Source: Miniimonas arenae
Lineage (GTDB): Bacteria; Actinomycetota; Actinomycetes; Actinomycetales; Beutenbergiaceae
Assembly (NCBI RefSeq): GCF_006351005.1
Contig: NZ_VENP01000005.1
Coordinates: 23,527 to 87,526 of the forward strand
DNA length: 64,000 nucleotides
Reading direction: 5' to 3'
Both the position numbers and the translations under genes were made by a program. Shown here piece after piece: positions 17,769-26,104 of the stretch. Position 1 is the first letter of the stretch. Each line of letters opens with the position of its first letter. Under the pieces are notes generated by a model. The model had not been told where the DNA came from, did no database searches, and worked only from the letters and a program-made list of their open reading frames with translations.

Positions 17769-18957
17769 TCAGTGGTGGAACCCGCCCTCCGGCGCCTCGA
17801 GCGGCATCGCCGCCTCGAGCCGCTCGAGGTAGTCGACCTGCTCGCGCAGGTCGTGCAGGAAGGCGTCGGCGAGGTCACGGGAGAACCCGTTGCGCACCAC
17901 GATCCGCTGCACCACGAGGTCGGTCATGTCCTGCGGCATCGGGTAGGCGGGGACGAGCCAGCCGCGCGTGCGCAGCCGGTCCGACAGGTGGTAGAGGGTC
18001 CAGTTCCCCGAGGCGGCGTCCGAGAGCCGCCAGGCGAACACCGGGATGTCGGAACCGTCTTTCCACAGCTCGAACTGCGCCAGCGCGCCGATCTGCGACG
18101 CGAGGTAGCGCGCGACGTCGCGGCTCGCGCCCTGGACGGCGGTGTATCCCTCGTGGCCCAGCCGCAGGAACAGGTAGTACTGCAGCAGCACCTGCGATCC
18201 GGGCCGGGAGAAGTTGAGCGCGAGCGTGGGCATGTCCCCGCCGAGGTAGGACACGCGGAAGACGAGCTCCTCGGGCATGGCGTCGGCGTCGCGCCAGACG
18301 ATCCACCCCAGGCCGGGGTAGGTGAGGCCGTACTTGTGCCCCGAGGTGTTGATCGACGCGACGCGCGGCACGCGGAAGTCCCACTCGAGGTCGGGCTGGA
18401 GGAACGGCGCGATCATGCCGCCGGACGCGCCGTCCACGTGGATGGGGACGTCCAGGCCGGTCTCGGCCTGGATCGCGTCGAGCGCGGCCGAGATCTCCTT
18501 CACGGGCTCGTACATCCCGGTGTACGTCACGCCCATGCATGCACGCCTCGGACGAGCCGATCGTGGACGTCCCGATCGTGGTGGTGGGCGACGGCGCGTG
18601 CCACAGGTCCGCGATCATCTGCCAGCACCGCGTCTCGATCGCCGCCGTCGCCGGGTACTCGTCCTTGTCGATCATGTTCTTGTCGGCGGCCTCGTCGTAG
18701 AGCCGCCGTGCCGGGTCCTCCATCCACGTCGAGACGAAGGTGGCGAGGTTGAGGCGCGAGTTGCCGTCGAGCATCGCCTCGTCGTGCACGATCTGGTACG
18801 CCGTCTCCGGCGCCGCGGGCCGTCGCGGCAGCGAGGTGCGCGAGAACTCCGTCGCCTCGCCGGGGCGCGCGAACATCGGGTTGACCTCGACGACGTCGCG
18901 CAGCTCCTCCTGCTCGTACCGGGCGCGCGGGTGGGCGTGGTGGTGGGTGGTGTCCAC
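17769..18957 (-). pseudogene. gadB: Glutamate decarboxylase with internal deletion and frameshift
   Basis: GTG at 18957 (GAGGAGA upstream) opens 140 residues typical of GAD: MLDGNSRLNLATF, DKDEYPATAAIETRCW, and TIGSSEACM. At 18540-18536 this frame leaves the family, and a second frame begins GVTYTGMYEPVKEI and runs to 17769 with HVDGASGGMIAPF, INTSGHKYGL (PLP lysine) and the normal C-terminus. Compared with E. coli GadB from memory, about 78 codons between the two parts are missing, including part of the PLP-binding core. The junction lies in TGCATGCATG, a short direct/palindromic sequence. Function is almost certainly lost. Adjacent to another disrupted gene. Confidence 0.9.
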
Positions 18958-19113
18958 GGGCTGTCTCCTCGTCGTCGTCGGTAGCCGGCTCGAACCTACC
19001 CGCGCAGGCTCTCGACGCGCAGGGGTTGCCCGAGCCCGCGCAGCCGCCCCGCAGCCGCCCGCGGCCCGTCCACACCCCCGGCCCGCCCCGCGCGAGCGCC
19101 CGGGAACGCGACC

Positions 19114-19119
19114 TAGACT
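19114..19119 (+). promoter_or_regulatory. Leaderless -10 for dnaG
   Basis: TAGACT seven bases before the dnaG ATG, no ribosome site. Confidence 0.65.
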
Positions 19120-19126
19120 CGCGGTC

Positions 19127-21055
19127 ATGGCCGCCCGCATCCGTCGTGAGGACATCGCGACGGTCCGGGAGAAGGCCAGGATCGAGGAGGTCGTCGGCGA
19201 GCACGTCTCGCTCCGGCCGGGCGGCGTCGGGTCGCTCAAGGGCCTGTGCCCCTTCCACGACGAGCGCACCCCGAGCTTCAACGTCCGTCCCCAGATGGGC
19301 CTGTGGCACTGCTTCGGCTGCGGCGAGGGCGGCGACGTCATCTCCTTCGTGCAGAAGATCGACCACCTCCCGTTCGGTGAGGCCGTCGAGCGCCTGGCGG
19401 GACGCTACGCCGTCGAGCTGCGGTACGAGGACGACGGCGGACCCGCCCGCCCCCGCGAGGAGCCGGGCAAGCGCCAGCGGCTGGTCGAGGCGAACCGTGC
19501 GGCGGCGGAGTTCTTCGTCGAGCAGCTCGTCACCCCGGAGGCGGCGCCCGGGCGGGCGTTCCTCGCCGAGCGCGGCTTCGACCGCCAGGCGGCCACGACG
19601 TTCGGCGTGGGATACGCCCCGCAGGGCTGGGACGCGCTCATGCGTCACCTCCAGGGCCGCGGCTTCACCCAGGCCGAGCTCGCGGCGGCCGGCCTCATCT
19701 CGCAGGGCAACCGCGGGCACTACGACCGGTTCCGCGGCCGCCTGATCTGGCCGATCCGCGACCTCACCGGCGACACCGTCGGCTTCGGCGCGCGCCGCCT
19801 CTACGACGACGATCCTGGCCCGAAGTACCTCAACACCCCCGAGACGCCGCTCTACCACAAGTCGCAGGTGCTCTACGGGATCGACCTCGCGAAAAAGGCC
19901 ATCGCGACCGGTCGCCAGGTGGTGGTCGTGGAGGGCTACACCGACGTCATGGCGTGCCACCTCGCCGGGGTGGGCACCGCCGTCGCGACGTGCGGCACCG
20001 CGTTCGGCAGCGATCACACGCGCATCGTGCGGCGCCTGCTCGGCGACTCCGCGACGGGCGCGACCGGCGTGCTCCTGTCGTCGGGTCGGGCGATCGGCGG
20101 CGAGGTCGTGTTCACGTTCGACGGCGACGAGGCGGGCCAGAAGGCCGCCCTGCGCGCGTTCGGCGAGGACCAGAGCTTCGCGGCGCAGACGTTCGTCGCC
20201 GTGTCCGCCGACGGGATGGACCCGTGCGAGGTCCGCGTCGCGCACGGCGACGCCGCGGTGCGCGCGCTCGTCGCCGGCCGCGAGCCGATGTTCGAGTTCG
20301 CGATCCGCTCGGTGCTCGCCCAGGTCGACCTCTCGACGGCGGAGGGCCGGGTCGCGGGGCTGCGCGTCACCGCGCCCGTGGTCGCCGGGATCCGGGACTA
20401 CGCGTTGCGCGCCGAGTACGCACGCCAGCTCGCGGGCTGGCTCGGGATGGATCCGGGGGACGTGCGCCGCGAGGTGCAGCGCGGGCCGCGCGGCGGCCAG
20501 GGTGGTGCGGCCGGGCAGGGCGGCGGCCGTGAGCGCGAAACGGACGACGGCGAGCCTCGCCTCGATCGCGCGCCTCGCCGCACCCCGGTGCCGGACGACC
20601 CGGTCGCGCGCCTGGAGCGCCAGGTGCTCGAGGTCGCGCTGCAGGCGCCGACCGCCGCGGCGGGCGCGGGCTTCGACGCGCTCGCCGGCGACACGTTCAC
20701 CCTGCCCGTGCACCGCGCGGTGCACGACGCGCTCCGAGCCGCCGGGGGAGCAGCGGCCGGCGTCGACGCGCCTCCCCGCTGGCTGGCCGACGTGCTGGAG
20801 GGCGCGCCGGAGGGGATCGGAGCGTTCGTCCGCGAGCTCACGGTCGCGCCGCTGCCCACCACCGAGGACGACGTCGCGGACTACGCGGCGGGCGTCGTGC
20901 TCGCGCTGCGGCGGCTCGGCATCACTCGCGAGATCGCGAACCTGCGCGGCCGCGCCCAGGCGATGGAGCCGTCCGACCCCGCCCAGCGCGAGGCGTGGAC
21001 GCGGATCTACCAGCTCGAGGAGGAGCGGCACCGCCTCACCGGTGGCGCCGCCTGA
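19127..21055 (+). CDS. dnaG: DNA primase
   Basis: 642-aa primase that makes RNA primers at the replication fork and contacts the DnaB helicase. Zinc-binding CHC2 domain: Cys41-His44-Cys62-Cys65 in CPFHDERTPSF and WHCFGCGEGGD. TOPRIM core: VVVEGYTDVMA (Glu269) and FTFDGDEAGQKA (Asp332, Asp334). A short Gly/Ser-rich insertion (about residues 307-325) sits between AFGSDH and the second TOPRIM motif. After about residue 445 a charged low-complexity linker leads to the C-terminal helicase-binding domain. ATG at 19127 is preceded by TAGACT at seven bases, indicating a leaderless mRNA. Convergent with the LysR gene. Confidence 0.96.
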   Translation: MAARIRREDIATVREKARIEEVVGEHVSLRPGGVGSLKGLCPFHDERTPSFNVRPQMGLWHCFGCGEGGDVISFVQKIDHLPFGEAVERLAGRYAVELRYEDDGGPARPREEPGKRQRLVEANRAAAEFFVEQLVTPEAAPGRAFLAERGFDRQAATTFGVGYAPQGWDALMRHLQGRGFTQAELAAAGLISQGNRGHYDRFRGRLIWPIRDLTGDTVGFGARRLYDDDPGPKYLNTPETPLYHKSQVLYGIDLAKKAIATGRQVVVVEGYTDVMACHLAGVGTAVATCGTAFGSDHTRIVRRLLGDSATGATGVLLSSGRAIGGEVVFTFDGDEAGQKAALRAFGEDQSFAAQTFVAVSADGMDPCEVRVAHGDAAVRALVAGREPMFEFAIRSVLAQVDLSTAEGRVAGLRVTAPVVAGIRDYALRAEYARQLAGWLGMDPGDVRREVQRGPRGGQGGAAGQGGGRERETDDGEPRLDRAPRRTPVPDDPVARLERQVLEVALQAPTAAAGAGFDALAGDTFTLPVHRAVHDALRAAGGAAAGVDAPPRWLADVLEGAPEGIGAFVRELTVAPLPTTEDDVADYAAGVVLALRRLGITREIANLRGRAQAMEPSDPAQREAWTRIYQLEEERHRLTGGAA

Positions 21056-21063
21056 GGCTCGGT

Positions 21064-21999
21064 TCAGGCCGCGGACGCCGCCGACTCCTGCGCCGACGCC
21101 CGTACGGCCTCGAGCAGCGCGGCCACGGCCGGCACCCCGAGCAGCTCCGGTGAGGTCACGGCCTGCACCGTGCGCGCCGTGACGCCGAGGACGCTGCGCA
21201 GCACGACGTCGTCCCGCCCGCGCGCCACGGGCGCCACCAGCCCGGGCAGGAGCGCGACGCCGAGCTCGGCGGCCACGAGTCCGAGCAGCGCCGAGTGGTC
21301 GTCGGTCGCGAGCACGACGTCGGGCACGAACCCCTCGTCCTGACCCGCCGCGAGGAGGTGGCCGCGACACCGGGGGCAGCCGGCGATCCACCGCTCCTCG
21401 GCGGCGTCGCGCAGGCGGGGGTGCTCCGCCGTCGCGAGCGGGTGCCCCGCGGGCACGGCGAGCAGCGTCGGGTCCTCGAGCAGGGGGAGCACCGTGAGCC
21501 CGGCGAGGTCGTCCTCGCCGCGGCCGAGCTCGACGCCCGGGTAGGTGAACGCGAGTGCCACGTCCGCCGCGCCCTGGCGGACCAGCGCGAGCGACTCGGG
21601 CGGCTCGACCTCCTCCAGGCGCACGGTGAGCCCGGGGTGCTCGGCCCGCAGGCGGGCTAGGGCACGCGGCACGAGCGTCGCGTTCGCGGAGGGGAACGCC
21701 GCGAGGCGCACGACGCCGGAGCGCAGGCCGGTCAGGGCGGCGACCTCCGCCGTCGCCGCACGCAGGGCGGCCGAGACGCTCTCGCCGTGGCGCGCCAGCA
21801 CCTCGCCCGCCTCGGTGAGGCGTACCGTGCGGCCGGACCGGACGAGCAGCGACGTGCCGAGGCGCCGCTCCAGGCGCCGGACGTGCTGGCTCACGGCAGG
21901 CTGACTCACGCCGAGCGCCTCGCCGGCCGCGGTGAGGGTGCCGCGGTCGCGGATCGCCTGGAGGAGCCGGAGCGCGCCGACGTCGAGGACCTCGTTCAT
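21064..21999 (-). CDS. LysR-family transcriptional regulator
   Basis: 311 aa. N-terminal winged helix: LRLLQAIRDRGTLTAAGEAL and GVSQPAVSQHVRRLERRLG. The effector domain starts near residue 90 (VVRLAAFPSANATLVP). ATG at 21999 has TAAGAT six bases upstream and no ribosome site (leaderless). It is divergent from the class V aminotransferase gene with starts 72 bases apart, the usual arrangement for a LysR regulator and its target. The effector is unknown. Confidence 0.9.
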   Translation of the reverse strand: MNEVLDVGALRLLQAIRDRGTLTAAGEALGVSQPAVSQHVRRLERRLGTSLLVRSGRTVRLTEAGEVLARHGESVSAALRAATAEVAALTGLRSGVVRLAAFPSANATLVPRALARLRAEHPGLTVRLEEVEPPESLALVRQGAADVALAFTYPGVELGRGEDDLAGLTVLPLLEDPTLLAVPAGHPLATAEHPRLRDAAEERWIAGCPRCRGHLLAAGQDEGFVPDVVLATDDHSALLGLVAAELGVALLPGLVAPVARGRDDVVLRSVLGVTARTVQAVTSPELLGVPAVAALLEAVRASAQESAASAA

Positions 22000-22005
22000 A
22001 GGCCC

Positions 22006-22011
22006 ATCTTA
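22006..22011 (-). promoter_or_regulatory. Leaderless -10 for the LysR gene
   Basis: TAAGAT (minus strand) six bases before the ATG at 21999. Confidence 0.6.
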
Positions 22012-22070
22012 TGGATCGGTGTCAAGACTGTCGCTTGTGTGATGCGTGTGCCTCGCCGCAGGGTGGAGGC

Positions 22071-23150
22071 ATGCCGACGGACCACCTGAGGGATCTCCGC
22101 GCCGCCTTCGCGCCCGACCCGGGCAACCTCGACGCCGCGACGTGCGGGATCCCGCCGCGCTCCGCCGTCGTGGCGATGCAGTCCGCACTCGCAGACTGGG
22201 CCGCGGGGCGCACCTGCCCGGTGACGCTCGGCGCCGACGTCGAGCGCGCCCGCGCGGCGTTCGCGCGGATCGTCGGGGTCGAGACGGCTCGCGTCGCGGT
22301 CGGCTCGCAGACCTCGGCCGCCGTGGGCACGGTCGCCGCGTCGCTGCCCGACGGCGCCCGCGTGGTCGTCGTCGAGGACGACTTCACCTCCGTGACCTAC
22401 CCGTTCCTCCAGCACGCCCACCGCGGCGTGACGGTCCGCGCGGTACCGGCCGCCGCCCTGCCCGACGCCGTCGCGGAGGGCTGCGACCTCGTCGCCTTCT
22501 CGGTCGTCGCCTCGCGCACGGGAGCCGTCGCGGACGTCGGGGGCGTGCTCGCCGCTGCCGGTGCGGTCGGCGCGCTCACGCTCGCCGACCTCACCCAGGC
22601 CGCGGGCTGGCTCCCGGTCGAGGCGGGGCGCTTCGACGTCACGGTGACCTCGGCGTACAAGTGGCTGTGCTGCCCGCGCGGCGTCGCGTTCACCACGCTG
22701 TCCGACCGCGCGCAGCGCCTCGTCCGGCCGATCCTGGCCGGCTGGTACGCCGGGGCGGACGTGTGGGACAGCTGCTACGGCGTCGATCCCGCGCTCGCGC
22801 CGGACGCGCGGCGGTTCGACGTCTCGCCGGCGTGGCTCGCGTTCGTCGGCGCCGCGACGAGCCTCGAGGCGATCGCCGCGGTCCTCACCCGGCAGCCTGA
22901 CGCGATCGCGGCACACGACGTCGCCCTCGCCGACGCCCTCCTCGCGGGCCTCGGGCTCGCCCCGCGCGGGTCCGCCGTCGTCTCCCTGCCCGACCCCGAC
23001 GGCGAGCACCGCGCCGCGCTCGCGGCCGCCGGCCTGCGCGTGGCCGGGCGCGGCGGCAACGTGCGGCTGTCCTTCCACCTGTGGAACGACGAGCGCGACG
23101 TGGCGCGCGCGCTCGAGGTGCTGCGCACGGCCCGTCGAGCGGCCGCCTGA
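22071..23150 (+). CDS. Class V aminotransferase-fold PLP enzyme
   Basis: 359 aa, cytosolic. The fold type I PLP pattern is visible: VAVGSQTSAAVGTVAA (cofactor phosphate region), DLTQAAGWLPVEA (aspartate over the pyridine nitrogen), VTSAYKWLCCPRG with the Schiff-base lysine. It resembles cysteine-desulfurase/isopenicillin-N-epimerase-like enzymes rather than IscS itself, since no active-site cysteine loop is obvious. ATG at 22071 follows AGGGTGGAGG closely; an in-frame ATG at 22011 would add a cysteine-rich 20-residue extension and coincides with the divergent -10, so it is less likely. Probably controlled by the divergent LysR protein. Substrate not inferable. Confidence 0.78.
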   Translation: MPTDHLRDLRAAFAPDPGNLDAATCGIPPRSAVVAMQSALADWAAGRTCPVTLGADVERARAAFARIVGVETARVAVGSQTSAAVGTVAASLPDGARVVVVEDDFTSVTYPFLQHAHRGVTVRAVPAAALPDAVAEGCDLVAFSVVASRTGAVADVGGVLAAAGAVGALTLADLTQAAGWLPVEAGRFDVTVTSAYKWLCCPRGVAFTTLSDRAQRLVRPILAGWYAGADVWDSCYGVDPALAPDARRFDVSPAWLAFVGAATSLEAIAAVLTRQPDAIAAHDVALADALLAGLGLAPRGSAVVSLPDPDGEHRAALAAAGLRVAGRGGNVRLSFHLWNDERDVARALEVLRTARRAAA

Positions 23151-23156
23151 GATCGC

Positions 23157-24254
23157 TCAGCGGGCCGGGTAGCTGCGCCCGCGCCACACCACCCGGCGCC
23201 GCAGCGCGCGCGCGTACACGGGCACCGCGAGCAGTGGCGTGAGGGGCCCGAGCAGGCCCTCGGCGAGGTCGGCGGGCGCCGTCCGACCGGTGGTCGCGGC
23301 GACGACGGCCCGGTCCACGAGCGTGAGCAGTCGGGCGAGGTGCGTCGCGCCGGTGGGCGGCACGAGCCACGGCCCGAGGAATGCGACGAGGTAGGTGAGC
23401 GCCGAGCCGACCATGGCGGCGCGCGAGCCGCCGTGCAGCCCCGGCGTGCTCTTGGCCAGGCCCGCCACCGACGCTCCGAGGGAGTCGTACATCCGCACCG
23501 ACACCGCATCGTCGCCGCGGGCGAGTGCGACCGGCAGGCCCGCGCGCTGGTACGCGAGCGCGAGCCCGACGTCGTCGAGCACCGATCCCGCGACGGCGCC
23601 GTGCCCGCCGACCCGCTCGTACGAGGCGGGATCGGTGAGCATGACCTGCCCGTTCGCCGCGACGGCGCCGCGCAGTCCGGCCCGCATCAACGGGTAGGGC
23701 AGGTGCCCGAGCATCGCGGCGTCCACGAGCGGGGTGAGCAGCCGCTCCTGGGCCGAGGCGAGCCGCTGACGCGGCCAGGCGCTCGTGAGCGCGGCGCCCG
23801 TGCGCGCGTGCTCGGCCACGAGCGCCGCGACACCGCCGTCGGCCCACGTCACGTCCGCGTCGGTGAACAGCAGCAGGTCGCCCGTGGCCGCCTCGGCGAG
23901 CTGTGCGCACGCCCAGGGCTTGCCCGCCCAGCCCTCCGGCAGCGGAGCGCCGGTGAGGACGCGGGCGCCGAGCGCTCGCGCCGTCGCGGCGGTGTCGTCG
24001 CTCGAGCCGTCGTCGAGCACGAGGACCTCGTGCGCGCCCTGGCGCAGCAGCGCGGGCAGCGTGGTCGGCAGCGTCCGGGCCTCGTCCCGAGCCGGGACCA
24101 GCACCGACACCCGCCGCGCGGGCGGCACGCCCGGCGTCGGGCGCAGCACCGGGATCGTCGCGGCGTTCACGGCGAGGGTGGCCAGTCGCGTGCCCACGAC
24201 GGCGAGCGACACCCCCGTCACGACGCGCGCCACCCGCGCGCCCGCTGTGCTCAC
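23157..24254 (-). CDS. Membrane-associated GT2 glycosyltransferase
   Basis: 365 aa. The GT-A nucleotide-sugar domain shows [31 protein letters not shown] and LLFTDADV (DxD-type metal site). N-terminal (about residues 8-30) and C-terminal hydrophobic segments (about 270-320) suggest membrane anchoring. The phrase [15 protein letters not shown] resembles CrtQ/HpnB-type glycosyltransferases acting on lipids or carotenoids. GTG at 24254 overlaps the stop of the upstream acyltransferase by four bases, so glycosylation and acylation of a common lipid is a reasonable guess, not shown by the sequence. Confidence 0.82.
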   Translation of the reverse strand: MSTAGARVARVVTGVSLAVVGTRLATLAVNAATIPVLRPTPGVPPARRVSVLVPARDEARTLPTTLPALLRQGAHEVLVLDDGSSDDTAATARALGARVLTGAPLPEGWAGKPWACAQLAEAATGDLLLFTDADVTWADGGVAALVAEHARTGAALTSAWPRQRLASAQERLLTPLVDAAMLGHLPYPLMRAGLRGAVAANGQVMLTDPASYERVGGHGAVAGSVLDDVGLALAYQRAGLPVALARGDDAVSVRMYDSLGASVAGLAKSTPGLHGGSRAAMVGSALTYLVAFLGPWLVPPTGATHLARLLTLVDRAVVAATTGRTAPADLAEGLLGPLTPLLAVPVYARALRRRVVWRGRSYPAR

Positions 24255-25015
24255 TCGACACCCCGCGTCATCGCCGCGAGGAGCCGGCTGGCCGGCGACG
24301 TCTCGCGCGGCGCGCCGTCGTGGCCGTGCAGCACCACCCGGTAGCCGCGCGGCACGTCGTCGGGCGGGGTGCCCGCGACGTCCGCGTCGAGGCGCTCCTC
24401 GGCGAGCCGGAGCGCGTGGGCGAGCTGCGCCGTCGTGCCCCGGAGGTTCGGCGAGGCCGCGTCGAGCGACGCGGCGAAGCGGAGGAACGCCTCGGGCGTG
24501 CGCCGACCGCGCTGCAGCACCCGCAGGGCGACGGGGACGAGCGGGACGCTCGCGCGACGCGCGACCCAGGCTGCGCCGTCGTGCAGGGCGGGAAACGGTG
24601 CGCCGGGTGCGCGGATCTCGCCCTCGGGGAACACGACGACCCACCGCCCGGCCGCGGCGTCGAGCGCGAGGGCGGGGACCTCCGACGGGGGCCGTGCCCC
24701 GACGAGCCGCAGGTACGGGAAGGCGTCGAGCTGGGGGCGCGCCATCATGACCGAGCCCGTGCGGCCGACCAGGCCGGCCATCCCGGTCAGGAGGTAGCCG
24801 TCCCACCACGAGACGTGGCTCGGCGCGAGGACGGCGCCCGTGCGCGGCGGCTCCCCGGCGATCGCGACCCGCGCGAGGCCGCGGCGCAGGTCGCGGCCCA
24901 CGCTGCGCAGCAGGATCCGGCGCGCGCGGGTCGCGGACATCGGCGGGACCGGCAGGCGACGCGTCCGGGCGACGTCGTCGAGGGTCACGGGCCGGGCGGG
25001 GGAGTCCTGCGGCAT
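24251..25015 (-). CDS. PlsC-type lysophospholipid acyltransferase family protein
   Basis: About 254 aa. The PlsC motifs are [12 protein letters not shown] (HxxxxD-like active site with extra spacing) and [10 protein letters not shown], with [13 protein letters not shown] following. It would transfer an acyl chain onto a hydroxylated lipid at the membrane inner face. The start is uncertain: ATG at 25015 is used, but GTG at 25033 is in frame and neither has a ribosome site. It overlaps the downstream glycosyltransferase by four bases. Acyl acceptor unknown. Confidence 0.82.
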   Translation of the reverse strand: MPQDSPARPVTLDDVARTRRLPVPPMSATRARRILLRSVGRDLRRGLARVAIAGEPPRTGAVLAPSHVSWWDGYLLTGMAGLVGRTGSVMMARPQLDAFPYLRLVGARPPSEVPALALDAAAGRWVVVFPEGEIRAPGAPFPALHDGAAWVARRASVPLVPVALRVLQRGRRTPEAFLRFAASLDAASPNLRGTTAQLAHALRLAEERLDADVAGTPPDDVPRGYRVVLHGHDGAPRETSPASRLLAAMTRGVE

Positions 25016-25066
25016 GACTCGAGCATGGCGCACGTCCGGCGGTTCGTCCCACGTCCGCGGCGCTGG

Positions 25067-25072
25067 TAGAGT
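25067..25072 (+). promoter_or_regulatory. -10 element of the tRNA-Asn gene
   Basis: TAGAGT ends twelve bases before the mature tRNA 5' end, a normal distance for a tRNA promoter. Confidence 0.5.
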
Positions 25073-25083
25073 CTTCCGGGCGA

Positions 25084-25156
<73 letters not shown>

Positions 25157-25164
25157 CACACACG

Positions 25165-25202
25165 AGGCCCCTGACCAGCGCAGATGCGCGGGTCGGGGGC
25201 CT
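25165..25202 (+). terminator. Hairpin downstream of tRNA-Asn
   Basis: Arms 25165-25176 and 25191-25202 pair over 12 bp with one G-U; loop 14 bases; no T-run. Likely terminator of the tRNA transcript. Confidence 0.65.
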
Positions 25203-25278
25203 TCGTCATGCCCGGGCGGCGCCGCGGCCCGCGCCGGTCACCCCCCGTCCGCCGCTCTTGCCCCCTCGTGACCGCCCG

Positions 25279-25321
25279 GTACTCAGCGTTACTTTGTACC
25301 GGTACTCAGCACCATTGAGTA
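25279..25321 (+). promoter_or_regulatory. Candidate PadR operator
   Basis: GGTACTCAGC occurs twice, 22 bp apart (25279-25288, 25301-25310). The second copy forms an inverted repeat TACTCA-N7-TGAGTA (25303-25321), and GTACCGGTAC (25296-25305) is also palindromic. All lie 15-57 bases before the padR start, consistent with autoregulation. Confidence 0.55.
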
Positions 25322-25335
25322 GCGAGGAGGTTGCG

Positions 25336-25665
25336 GTGGGCAGGCAGATGACCGAGATGCTCAAGGGCACGCTCGAGGGGATCGTCCTGGCGATCCTCGC
25401 CGTGCGCCCCGCCTACGGTTACGAGATCACGGCGGGCCTGCGGGACCGCGGCTTCACCGACATCGCCGAGGGCACGGTCTACGCGCTCCTCGTGCGCATC
25501 GAGCAGCGCGGCCTCGTCGACGTCGAACGCGTGGCGTCGCAGAAGGGCCCGCCACGCAAGGTCTACACGCTCAACGACGCGGGCCGGACGAGCCTCGCGG
25601 AGTTCTGGGGGACGTGGAGCTTCCTCGCCCAGCGGCTCGGACAGCTCCGTGCGGAAGGACAGTGA
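25336..25665 (+). CDS. PadR-family transcriptional regulator
   Basis: 109 aa. The winged-helix pattern MLKGTLEGIVLAILAVRPAY, YEITAGLRDRGF, AEGTVYALLVRIEQRGLV and KGPPRKVYTLNDAGR is standard PadR. GTG at 25336 has GAGGAGG five bases upstream. First gene of a padR-DUF1048-ABC exporter operon, a common pattern where PadR represses a drug-type exporter until a ligand binds. Repeats upstream may be its operator. Confidence 0.93.
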   Translation: MGRQMTEMLKGTLEGIVLAILAVRPAYGYEITAGLRDRGFTDIAEGTVYALLVRIEQRGLVDVERVASQKGPPRKVYTLNDAGRTSLAEFWGTWSFLAQRLGQLRAEGQ

Positions 25666-25666
25666 C

Positions 25667-26104
25667 ATGACCGGCTGGATCGAGAAGGTGACCGGACCGC
25701 TGGAGGAGAAGAAGCGGTACCGCCAGCACCGGGCGCGCCTGCGTGCGCTGCCCGAGCCCTACCGCACGGCGCAGGAGGGCGTCGAGCGCTACCTCATGCA
25801 CGCCGGCGGCATGGTCGGCGGCGACTCGCTCGTGCGCATGCTCGACGACCTCGACGAGATCTTCGCCGGCGCCGTCGCCGATCGCACGCCCGTGCGCGCC
25901 CTTGTCGGGGAGGATCCCGTGGCGTTCGTCGAGGACTTCCTGTCCGGCTACGCCGAGGGTCAGTGGGTCGCGAAGGAGCGCCGGCGGCTCGTCGAGACCA
26001 TCGACCGCGCCGCCCAGGCGGACCCGTCCGTCCCTGACGGTGAGGCGCCCGACGGCGAGGCGCCCGACGGCGAGCGGCCCACCTCGGGCGGGGGTGCGTC
26101 GTGA
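25667..26104 (+). CDS. DUF1048-family protein
   Basis: 145 aa, soluble, helical. TGWIEKVTGPLEEKKRYRQH and the later DEIFAGAV and VEDFLSGYAEGQW stretches match the DUF1048 family, which is regularly found between PadR and ABC exporter genes; its function is not known. ATG at 25667 follows the padR stop by one base, with GGAAGGA upstream. The C-terminal tail contains a tandem repeat (PDGEA, three copies, from a 12-base DNA repeat at about 26034-26073). The ABC gene start overlaps its end by four bases. Confidence 0.85.
   Translation: MTGWIEKVTGPLEEKKRYRQHRARLRALPEPYRTAQEGVERYLMHAGGMVGGDSLVRMLDDLDEIFAGAVADRTPVRALVGEDPVAFVEDFLSGYAEGQWVAKERRRLVETIDRAAQADPSVPDGEAPDGEAPDGERPTSGGGAS

Noticed and set aside
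18958..19126. N-terminal extension of dnaG upstream of 19127
   Set aside because: The extra translation is arginine/proline-rich, and the primase zinc domain is complete from ATG 19127 with a leaderless -10.
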